Assembly (NCBI GenBank): GCA_009886625.1 | Contig: QXZA01000029.1 | Span: 62,001 to 126,000, forward strand | Origin: Flavobacteriaceae bacterium | GTDB taxonomy: Bacteria; Bacteroidota; Bacteroidia; Flavobacteriales; Flavobacteriaceae | Reading direction: 5' to 3' | DNA: 64,000 bases | Part shown: piece by piece, positions 37,919-45,894 of the stretch | How positions within the stretch are numbered: position 1 is the first letter of the stretch | Layout: every line of letters begins with the position of its first letter | Notes under the pieces: model-generated | What the model was told of the DNA's origin: nothing | The model's database searches: none | Seen by the model: the letters and a program-made list of their open reading frames with translations, nothing else | Program-made: the position numbers and the translations under genes

Positions 37919-39217
37919 ATGGAATTTTTACCTGTCATAATACTCGTTTTAAGTTTTGTATTTTTTATATGTATTGGAACCCCAGTTGCATGGAGCATTG
38001 CAATCTCCTCATTATTAACTATCATTGTATCAATCCCCTTATTACCGGCAGTCACAACCATTGCTCAAAGAATGGCAACTGCGCTTGACAGTTTTGCATT
38101 GCTGGCCATTCCATTCTTTATCCTTTCTGGACAATTGATGACACAAGGAGGGATTGCAGATCGTTTAATACGCTTTGCCAAAACTATAGTAGGGGCACTT
38201 CCAGGTGGATTAGCCTTAATTAATATTATTTCCGCAATGCTTATGGGAGCAATTGCAGGATCTGCTATGGCATCGGCATCAGCAATGGGAAGCATATTAG
38301 GGCCCGAAATGGAGAAAGAAGGGTATGCAAAACAATACGGAGCGGCAGTCAATATAACCTCAGCAACTATTGGACTCATAATTCCACCAAGTAATGTGCT
38401 CATCGTTTACTCTCTAGCTAGCGGAGGAGTTTCTATAGCAGCATTATTTTTAGCTGGCTATATCCCAGGAATATTAACAGGTTTATTCCTTATGATTGTG
38501 GCAGGAATTTTGGCAAAAAAACATCACTATAAGACTTTCAAAAGAAGCTCTCTCAATGAAATAGTTCACTCTTTTCTAATTGCTTTTCCCAGTTTACTAT
38601 TACTTGTGATTGTGATTGGTGGAATCGTTGGTGGTCTTTTTACTGCAACTGAAGCCTCTGCAATTGCTGTTCTATATTCTGTTGTCTTAGGCTTTGTGTA
38701 TAAAGAAATTAAATTCAATGACATTCCTAAAATTTTGTTGGACTCTGCAAAAACAAGTGCAGTAGTCATGCTCCTTATAGCAGCTTCAATGGGAATGTCA
38801 TGGATTATGTCCTATGAAAACATCCCACAAAACTTAAGTGATTTTTTGTTAAACATAAGCGACAACAAAATAATCATCCTCTTTATAATCAATATTTTAC
38901 TTTTGTTTATTGGGATCTTTATGGACATTACACCTGCAGTATTGATTTTTACTCCTATTTTTTTGCCTGTAGTAAAAACCTTAGGGATTGATCCTATTCA
39001 ATTTGGTATCATGATGGTCCTCAATCTGTGCATAGGATTGTGTACTCCACCAGTAGGCTCAGTACTTTTTGTTGGTGTTGGAATTGCAAAAACTAGTATA
39101 GAAAAAGTTATACGCCCACTACTTCCAATGTTTTTTTCAATGATTTTAGCTTTGATTCTAATTACATTTATTCCACAAATCACCTTATGGTTACCGCGTA
39201 TATTCAATACCATTTAA
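37919..39217 (+). CDS. dctM: TRAP transporter large permease subunit (DctM)
   Basis: A 432-residue polytopic permease with about 12 membrane segments and the inverted-repeat motifs of the family (FFILSGQLMTQGGIADRLI, GAIAGSAMASASAMGSILG, IPPSNVLIVYSLASGG and the second-half NLCIGLCTPPVGSVLFVG). It carries the substrate and sodium ions. It ends the plus-strand operon that starts with the double DUF1080 gene. Confidence 0.95.
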   Translation: MEFLPVIILVLSFVFFICIGTPVAWSIAISSLLTIIVSIPLLPAVTTIAQRMATALDSFALLAIPFFILSGQLMTQGGIADRLIRFAKTIVGALPGGLALINIISAMLMGAIAGSAMASASAMGSILGPEMEKEGYAKQYGAAVNITSATIGLIIPPSNVLIVYSLASGGVSIAALFLAGYIPGILTGLFLMIVAGILAKKHHYKTFKRSSLNEIVHSFLIAFPSLLLLVIVIGGIVGGLFTATEASAIAVLYSVVLGFVYKEIKFNDIPKILLDSAKTSAVVMLLIAASMGMSWIMSYENIPQNLSDFLLNISDNKIIILFIINILLLFIGIFMDITPAVLIFTPIFLPVVKTLGIDPIQFGIMMVLNLCIGLCTPPVGSVLFVGVGIAKTSIEKVIRPLLPMFFSMILALILITFIPQITLWLPRIFNTI

Positions 39218-39345
39218 GAGAACTATGTAACCATTATTACAGAAAAAGAAAATTGATTCAATAGCATTGAAAAAAAATAACAATCAAGACATCAAAAATA
39301 CATAGTATCCTTTTCCTAAAATGCCCCAGATGCAGAGAGGGTCAA

Positions 39346-39675
39346 ATGTTAGTATCACAACCCTATGACTTGTCAAAGTTTAATAAAATTAGGGAACACT
39401 GTTCTCATTGTGAATTAAAATTCAAAATTGAGCCAAGTTTTTTCTATGGTTCAATGTATGTATCCTATGGCTTAGGAGTTGGGTTGAGTGTTTCTATATA
39501 TCTCTTTCAACTTCTTTTAGGTCTACATCTTGGAATGATTCAAGTGTTCTTTCTCATTACTGGACTCTTGATTTTACTAATGCCATATATTAATGCATTA
39601 TCTAAAGTGCTTTGGGCAAATTTATTTTTTCGATATGATCCAACTTTTAAATCCAAGCATAACAAAATTGATTAA
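39346..39675 (+). CDS. DUF983 membrane protein, start uncertain
   Basis: From the first ATG the frame gives 109 residues: a zinc-ribbon half (CSHCELKF), then FFYGSMYVSYGLGVGLSV and two membrane helices, all typical of DUF983. However, the same frame continues upstream to a TGA at 39268 and includes KIHSILFLKCPRCREG, the family's normal N-terminus with the first zinc-binding Cys pair. No ATG, GTG or TTG exists in that upstream part. Either an unusual start (ATA at 39277 or ATC at 39283) is used, or the start was lost. Function of DUF983 is unknown. It stands between the TRAP operon and a PLP decarboxylase. Confidence 0.6.
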   Translation: MLVSQPYDLSKFNKIREHCSHCELKFKIEPSFFYGSMYVSYGLGVGLSVSIYLFQLLLGLHLGMIQVFFLITGLLILLMPYINALSKVLWANLFFRYDPTFKSKHNKID

Positions 39676-39694
39676 TTTTGGGTTTTAAAAAAAA

Positions 39695-41167
39695 ATGTAC
39701 AAACAAGAAGATCATAATTCGTTTCAATTTGAAGAAGTAAATCATGAGATAAGCCAACTCATTGAACATTATATATCTGAAAGTAAAAACGGGAACACTC
39801 AAGTATTAAAACAACAAAGTCCCGAAAAAATAGCAGAGAAACTTGAAGTAGAGAAACATTTCAAAAAAGGATTTAATTCTGTTACATCAATTAAAGACTT
39901 TATTTCAAAATACTTAGAAAACACCAATCACCTTCGAAGCCCGAGGTATATGGGACATCAAGTTGCTGTCCCTCAAGATCTATCTGGAATCCCTGATTGG
40001 ATTCATGGCACCGTTAATAATCCAAGTTCATTGTATGAGATGGGACCCGCTGGGGCTACCCTAGAGGCTTTTATGATGAATTGGATGTTATCCAAATTGG
40101 GTTGGTTTAAAGGAGATAATTTACAAGATTTTACACTCCATAAAGATAGCGGTAGTGGAGTTTTAACCCATGGAGGTTCAATTGCAAACCTAACTGCTTT
40201 ATCTGCAGCCCGAGCGGCTATTGCACCAGAAGCTTGGACTGAAGGGTCTCCTAAAGATTTAGTAGTAATGGGACCAAGTACAGCCCACTACTCCATTGCC
40301 CGAGCAATCTCTATAATGGGTATGGGAAAGAATGCCTTCGTACCAGTTCCTGTCGATGAAAATGAAGTATTAATCACTTCCGCTTTAGAATCAGTATATC
40401 AAGAACAATTAAAAAAAGGAAAACGAGTGATGGCTGTTGTAGCCAATGCCTGTGCAACCTCTACAGGTTTATTTGACAACTTAGACGATGTGGCTAACTT
40501 TTGTGAAAAACACAGTTTATGGTATCATGTAGATGGAGCTCATGGAGCTGTAGCATTACTATCAGAAAAAGATAAAGAAAGAGTAGGAGGAATAGAACGT
40601 GCCGATTCTTTAATTTGGGATGCTCATAAAATGATGCGAGTATCTGCTTTATGTACTGCAGTTCTCTATAAAAATTACACATCTCAAGTCAACACCTTTC
40701 AACAGAAAGGAAGTTATGTTTTTCATGAAGGGGATGTCATAGGAATGGATTCTATGCCCTTTACAGTAGAATGCACAAAATCTGCTCTTGGATTTAAACT
40801 TTATTGGAGTTTTGCATTGGAGGGTGAAAAAGCTATTTCTGATTTTATTTCAAATAGTTTTCAGCAAGCAAAAGAACTCTATAACTACCTTAGAGAACGT
40901 TCAGACTTTCATTGTCCTTACAAACCGGAATCTAATATTTTATGTTTTCAATATCAACCTGAGATATTTTCTGATGAACAACAATTAAATTTACGTTATC
41001 GACTCATAGAAACTGGAGATTTCTACATAACTTCCTGCGAGGTACAAGAAAAAAGATATTTAAGAACCGTTTTGATGAATCCTTTAACCCAAAAGAAAGA
41101 TTTTATTGCGCTTGCAGAAAGAATTAAAACCATTGCTACTTCTATTATTAAAAGCGCTGTGAAATAA
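39695..41167 (+). CDS. Group II PLP-dependent decarboxylase
   Basis: A 490-residue enzyme of the glutamate/tyrosine/diaminobutyrate decarboxylase group. The N-terminal block reads HLRSPRYMGHQVAVPQ, the glycine/serine phosphate-binding region is GVLTHGGSIANLTAL, the cofactor aspartate/histidine site is YHVDGAHGAVALL, and the Schiff-base lysine is in SLIWDAHKMMRV. Substrate cannot be fixed: L-aspartate, 2,4-diaminobutyrate and aromatic amino acids all occur in this group. It is probably soluble. It starts 20 bases after the DUF983 stop and may be co-transcribed with it. Confidence 0.88.
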   Translation: MYKQEDHNSFQFEEVNHEISQLIEHYISESKNGNTQVLKQQSPEKIAEKLEVEKHFKKGFNSVTSIKDFISKYLENTNHLRSPRYMGHQVAVPQDLSGIPDWIHGTVNNPSSLYEMGPAGATLEAFMMNWMLSKLGWFKGDNLQDFTLHKDSGSGVLTHGGSIANLTALSAARAAIAPEAWTEGSPKDLVVMGPSTAHYSIARAISIMGMGKNAFVPVPVDENEVLITSALESVYQEQLKKGKRVMAVVANACATSTGLFDNLDDVANFCEKHSLWYHVDGAHGAVALLSEKDKERVGGIERADSLIWDAHKMMRVSALCTAVLYKNYTSQVNTFQQKGSYVFHEGDVIGMDSMPFTVECTKSALGFKLYWSFALEGEKAISDFISNSFQQAKELYNYLRERSDFHCPYKPESNILCFQYQPEIFSDEQQLNLRYRLIETGDFYITSCEVQEKRYLRTVLMNPLTQKKDFIALAERIKTIATSIIKSAVK

Positions 41168-41228
41168 AGAGTTAAAATAACTTTTGTATGCAACTCATAA
41201 AGGGACCAAAATTTTAAATATTGAAATT

Positions 41229-42473
41229 ATGTTAAAAATTATTGAATTATTCAGCTCAGCATTAACCAATCAGGGGTTTGGATTATTTTGGGCAGAATTG
41301 ACCAGTAGGGTCTTGCTAGTAATCATTTTCCTTGTGATGAGTAGTTTAATATACTGGGTTTCAAGAAGAGTAGTGCTTGGTCTATTCTATCGTATTTCTA
41401 GAAAAACAAAAACTCATTTTGATGACCTTTTGATAAAAAATAAAACGGCAAAACGTCTTGCATATTTATTTCCAATATTGTTCTTATATCAATTTCTTCC
41501 TGAAATTTTCTCAAATAATCAAACTGTTTTTGAACTCTTAAAAAACATATTAGAAGCGTTTTCTATTGTAATTATTATCAATTTAATTCGAGCATTACTC
41601 AAAACAATCAATGATTATATCAAAACAATTCCCTCTTTTAAAGATAAACCAATAGACAGCTATATTCAGGTGATCATGATTTTCCTTTGGTTTATTGGAG
41701 GAATCTTGATATTATCGGTATTGACGGGAAAAGATGTGGGTACATTCCTGACTACTTTGGGAGCTTTATCAGCAGTGTTGCTTTTTGTATTCAAAGACAC
41801 CATACTGGGTTTTGTGGCAAGTGTACAGATTACAGTAAATGATACCGTAAGAATAGGAGATTGGATTACCATGCCCGGAAATAATGCAGACGGAGATGTG
41901 ATTTCAATCAGTTTATCAGCAGTTCAAATTCAGAATTTTGATAAAACAATTACCTCTATACCTACTTATAAATTACTGTCAGACGCTTTTATCAATTGGA
42001 GAGGGATGAGCGATTCTGATGGGAGAAGAATTAAACGTTCACTCTTTATCAAAATCAGTAGTATCCATTTTTTAGAAGCTGAGGAACTTGTGGAGATTGA
42101 AAAAATTGAACGAATCAAACCCTTTATTGAAAAGAGAAAAGCTGAAATTGAATCGTCTAACCAGAGAGAAAAAAATGATAAAAAACTCCTGATTAACGGC
42201 AGAAACTTCACCAATCTTGGTTTGTTTAGAAATTATACAGAAGCCTATTTGAAAGAACATCCAATGGTAAACCCTAATATGACCATCATGTGTCGTCAAC
42301 TTTCTCCAACCGCTCAGGGGATTCCTTTAGAAGTCTATGTGTTTAGTGTGGACAAAGATTGGAAAAATTACGAGCATATTGCTGCAGATATTTTTGACCA
42401 TCTCCTTGCTGCAACTAAATACTTCAATCTGGAATGTTTTGAATTATCACCTAATTTTATTTCAAAAACTTAA
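41229..42473 (+). CDS. Mechanosensitive channel, MscS family (YbdG-like)
   Basis: About 414 residues, starting MLKIIELFSSALTNQG; the longer frame from 41184 has no support. Several N-terminal membrane helices lead to the pore helix and MscS beta domain: GTFLTTLGALSAVLLFVFKD, then GFVASVQITVNDTVRIGDWI. The stretch NNADGDVISISLSAVQIQNF and the phrase TSIPTYKLLSDAFINWRGM match the YbdG/MscM type, which has a distinctive insertion in the cytoplasmic part. It releases small solutes when membrane tension rises. A strong bidirectional hairpin follows the stop. Confidence 0.9.
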   Translation: MLKIIELFSSALTNQGFGLFWAELTSRVLLVIIFLVMSSLIYWVSRRVVLGLFYRISRKTKTHFDDLLIKNKTAKRLAYLFPILFLYQFLPEIFSNNQTVFELLKNILEAFSIVIIINLIRALLKTINDYIKTIPSFKDKPIDSYIQVIMIFLWFIGGILILSVLTGKDVGTFLTTLGALSAVLLFVFKDTILGFVASVQITVNDTVRIGDWITMPGNNADGDVISISLSAVQIQNFDKTITSIPTYKLLSDAFINWRGMSDSDGRRIKRSLFIKISSIHFLEAEELVEIEKIERIKPFIEKRKAEIESSNQREKNDKKLLINGRNFTNLGLFRNYTEAYLKEHPMVNPNMTIMCRQLSPTAQGIPLEVYVFSVDKDWKNYEHIAADIFDHLLAATKYFNLECFELSPNFISKT

Positions 42474-42491
42474 ATAGTTTAACTTCATAAA

Positions 42492-42521
42492 AAAAGGCTG
42501 TTTTTTCCAAAACATCCTTTT
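42492..42521. terminator. Bidirectional terminator between convergent genes
   Basis: AAAAGGCTGTTTT (42492-42504) pairs with AAAACATCCTTTT (42509-42521), 12 of 13 positions, around the loop TTCC. A-rich and T-rich flanks on both sides let it work for both the channel gene and the exported BNR protein gene. Confidence 0.75.
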
Positions 42522-42541
42522 CTATTTTATAACAATTCTTA

Positions 42542-45500
42542 TTAATTTATGCCTTGACCATTGATATATGGAGCTCTTGCCGCTTTCAGGGCATCTTCTA
42601 TAGGACCAAAAGAAGCATCAACGTCCGTTACTTTTCCTTTGATGTTTGCCAGCATTTTTTTAGCAATAGCAAAACTCTTTTTATGAACAGCTGTTGGACC
42701 ATAACTATTTTCCATGCCATTCATTGCATTGTATAAATAGTTCTGCATTCCAGCTGGATTCCGCTCACCAATTTCACTTCTGGAAGGACTTCCAGAAAGT
42801 ATTTTTTTTATTGCATCAATTTCTTTAGCTATAGCTGCCAATTGAGCTTCGGTGTCTCCTGGAGTGATATTTGTCCTTGACAAAGCTACTTTTAAAGCCT
42901 TATGCTTGTTTGTACTCTGATTAAGTACATCTTGAACAGCATTGATCTCTTTCAGCAAACTCGTAAGGGCAACCCGAAAAGAATCGTAATCCTCATAGCT
43001 AGCACCTTTCAACACTCCTTCTCTAATAGGCTTTACTTCAAATGATACTGGACCATCAAGTGGAGTAATCACCCCTTCTTTTTCAAAATGGAGTGAGGCA
43101 GAGTAATTTCCTGGAATAGCCAAAGCCCCTCCTCCTCCATAACGCCTTCTTGAAGAACCATTACTTGAAATTGCAAAAGGATTAAAATGAGTTAAATCCC
43201 AAACTATTCGATGACTTCCTTTACTCGCTTTTTGAGCAACTTTATTTATGATATTTCCACTTTCATCTTCTATTGTTAAGATAACTTGAGCAGCAGATTC
43301 CTTTGCTTCATCATCAAGCGCATCCCAACCTGGAAAGGGAATATTCTCTTTCTTAAGTTTCTTCTCACTACTAACTCTCAATTGCTTTTGAGTCTTATAC
43401 TCTTTCGATAAATGATAGGTAAATACTGCTCCATATTCAGGGTTTTTTGCAAAATAATAATCCGCTCCTGTATTTCCTGTATTACTTCTGGGTACAAACC
43501 ATTTTGCAGGACGGGGCGAAAATAATTTTCCTTCTTGACTTAAGTTACTTTCTGTGAATTCACGAAGAGCAGAATAATCATCTAATACAAAAAATCCTCG
43601 GCCAAATGATGCTGCAACCAAATCATTTTCACGCTTCTGTATTGTTAAATCCCGAATAGAAATTGTTGGTGTTCCTGGAAGTTTTTGCCAAGAGTTTCCA
43701 CCATTTAAGGAAGTATAGACTCCATATTCTGTAGCTGCAAAAAGTAAATTTTTCTTTACTGGATCTTGAACCATTCTCCAAATTAGAGTACGTTTTGGAA
43801 TTGTATTAGAAATTGACTTCCAAGTCAATCCTTTATCTGTACTCTTAAACAAATAAGGGTTAAAATCTCCTTCCTTATGATTGTCCAAGGCTACGTAGAC
43901 TGTATTGACATCAAACAAATCTGCCTTAATATCATTGACAAAAGAACGAGCAGGTAGTCCCAAGGCAGTTACTTGTATTGCACGCCATGTATCGCCACCG
44001 TTTTCTGAAACTTGAATAAAACCATCGTCAGTTCCAGCGTATAATAATCCTTCTTGAATTGGAGATTCTGCTAAAGAAGTAATGGTATTATAATTAGACA
44101 TAGCTCCTACATCCCAAGCGTTATCCCAACTTTGTTGGCGTCCCATGATCGGCAAAGTAATTCTATCTTCATTTCTAGTTAAGTCACCCGAAATAGCTTC
44201 CCAATCATCTCCTCTACTTTCTGATTTCCAAACACGATAGGAAGCAAAGTACAAACGAGCTGGATTGTGAGGACTCACTAAGATGGGTGCATCCCAATTA
44301 AAACGTTCATGTGGCTCTCCTACTCCTGCTTGAGGCTGGATAGAAACCTGTTCTCCTGTAGTTAAGTCAATTCTATGCAATCCACCCTGTTGAGTTTCAG
44401 CATAGATAATGTCATTGTAAACAGGATCTGTAGCTGACTGGTGTCCATCTGCAAATAAGGTTTTGTACCAATGCTTATTGGCAATTCCTTCACGCTCATC
44501 AGTTGCAGAGGGTCCACCTGCTGACCCGTTGTCTTGTGTACCACCAAAAATATGGTAAAAAGGTTCTGCATTATTTACAGCTACTTTATAAAATTGAGTA
44601 AGAGGCAAATTCTTTATATACCTCCATGTTTTGGCAGAATCAAAACTCTCATAGATTCCAGCATCTGTTCCTAACATGATATAGTTAGGATCGTCTTTTT
44701 TAAATACGATTGCATGATTATCTGAATGTTTTGCACGCTCTGGTAATTGGTTAAATGTCTTCCCTCCATCGGCTGAAGTCAACACCCTTACATTCATTAA
44801 ATACAATCGATCAAATTCATGTGGACTTGCATATAATTCTTGATAATAATGAGGTCCAGTCCCCCCAGAAACTGTGTCTGACATTTTAGTCCATGATTCT
44901 CCCCGATTTGTAGAACGATAAACAGCTCCTGTGGTTCGATCCAATTCTATTGCAGCATAAACAACGTCTGGCTGCTGTGGAGATAGTGTAATTCCGATTT
45001 TTCCCATATTTGATGAGGGTAGCCCACCACTTAGTTTTTTCCAAGTAACACCTCCGTCATCAGATCGATGGATTCCCGATCCAGGTCCTCCTCCCATTAA
45101 AGCTGCCACTGTTCGATGTCTGTCCCAAGTGGCTGCATACAAAATTTGAGGATTTCTAGGGTCTAGCATAATATCAGTTACACCCGTCCATTCATTATTT
45201 CCCAATACTTGTTTCCAGCTTTTTCCTCCATTAGTTGTTTTATACAATCCTCTTTCGCCCCCTTTACTCCAAAGTGGACCTTGAACCGCTACCCAAACAA
45301 CATCAGAATTGTCTGGATGAACAATGATTTCTGAAATGTGCTCAGAGTTTTTTAAACCCATGTTCTTCCATGTTTTTCCATCATCAGTACTCTTAAATAT
45401 ACCGTCACCGTAAGCAACATGACGTCCACCAACGTTCTCCCCAGAACCAACCCATACCGTAGAGGGATTACTTGGATCTAGAGTAATACAACCTGTTGAG

Positions 45501-45790
45501 TAAGTGGATTGATCATCAAAAATGGGATTCCAAGTGGTTCCTGCATTTTCAGTTTTCCAAACTCCACCTGAGCCAACTGCTACATACCAAACATTATCGT
45601 TTTCTGGATGAAAAACAATATCAGCAATCCTCCCAGACAAAAAAGCAGGACCCACATTCCTAAACTTAAAGGCATTTAAGGAAACTTCTTTTGCTTTTTG
45701 CTTCTGATTTTTCTGTTTACGTTGTGCTTCTATTCCCTGGAATGGAAAAAATAACAAGGCACATAAAGTTGACATCAATAAAGACTTCAT
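42542..45790 (-). CDS. Large exported VPS10/sortilin-like BNR-repeat protein
   Basis: A 1082-residue protein with a signal peptide (to about GIEAQ). Residues 40-700 form a beta-propeller with many Asp-box/BNR repeats, for example STDDGKTW, TTNGGKSW, SDDGGVTW, STNRGESW, SADGGKTF, SENGGDTW, STDKGLTW and SLNGGNSW. After it comes a beta-sandwich (VWDLTHFNP region) and a helical tail with a glycine-rich turn. Proteins of this build are often annotated as glycosyl hydrolase or sortilin-like, but Asp boxes are structural and no sialidase catalytic residues stand out. It is probably a secreted binding protein or peptidase partner. It is divergent from the metalloprotease gene, about 100 bases apart. 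Confidence 0.85.
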   Translation of the reverse strand: MKSLLMSTLCALLFFPFQGIEAQRKQKNQKQKAKEVSLNAFKFRNVGPAFLSGRIADIVFHPENDNVWYVAVGSGGVWKTENAGTTWNPIFDDQSTYSTGCITLDPSNPSTVWVGSGENVGGRHVAYGDGIFKSTDDGKTWKNMGLKNSEHISEIIVHPDNSDVVWVAVQGPLWSKGGERGLYKTTNGGKSWKQVLGNNEWTGVTDIMLDPRNPQILYAATWDRHRTVAALMGGGPGSGIHRSDDGGVTWKKLSGGLPSSNMGKIGITLSPQQPDVVYAAIELDRTTGAVYRSTNRGESWTKMSDTVSGGTGPHYYQELYASPHEFDRLYLMNVRVLTSADGGKTFNQLPERAKHSDNHAIVFKKDDPNYIMLGTDAGIYESFDSAKTWRYIKNLPLTQFYKVAVNNAEPFYHIFGGTQDNGSAGGPSATDEREGIANKHWYKTLFADGHQSATDPVYNDIIYAETQQGGLHRIDLTTGEQVSIQPQAGVGEPHERFNWDAPILVSPHNPARLYFASYRVWKSESRGDDWEAISGDLTRNEDRITLPIMGRQQSWDNAWDVGAMSNYNTITSLAESPIQEGLLYAGTDDGFIQVSENGGDTWRAIQVTALGLPARSFVNDIKADLFDVNTVYVALDNHKEGDFNPYLFKSTDKGLTWKSISNTIPKRTLIWRMVQDPVKKNLLFAATEYGVYTSLNGGNSWQKLPGTPTISIRDLTIQKRENDLVAASFGRGFFVLDDYSALREFTESNLSQEGKLFSPRPAKWFVPRSNTGNTGADYYFAKNPEYGAVFTYHLSKEYKTQKQLRVSSEKKLKKENIPFPGWDALDDEAKESAAQVILTIEDESGNIINKVAQKASKGSHRIVWDLTHFNPFAISSNGSSRRRYGGGGALAIPGNYSASLHFEKEGVITPLDGPVSFEVKPIREGVLKGASYEDYDSFRVALTSLLKEINAVQDVLNQSTNKHKALKVALSRTNITPGDTEAQLAAIAKEIDAIKKILSGSPSRSEIGERNPAGMQNYLYNAMNGMENSYGPTAVHKKSFAIAKKMLANIKGKVTDVDASFGPIEDALKAARAPYINGQGIN

Positions 45791-45894
45791 TTGCTAAATT
45801 TTATATTAAAAGAAACAATTTACACTTTTATTTATTGTGATCTTTTAATCTTTCTCATCTTTTTTTTAGAACTTGGATTTTTAATGTCTAAAAA

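Noticed and set aside
42542-45790. Sialidase or other glycosyl hydrolase
   Set aside because: Asp-box repeats alone give a propeller fold. The arginine triad and tyrosine/glutamate pair of sialidases were not found.
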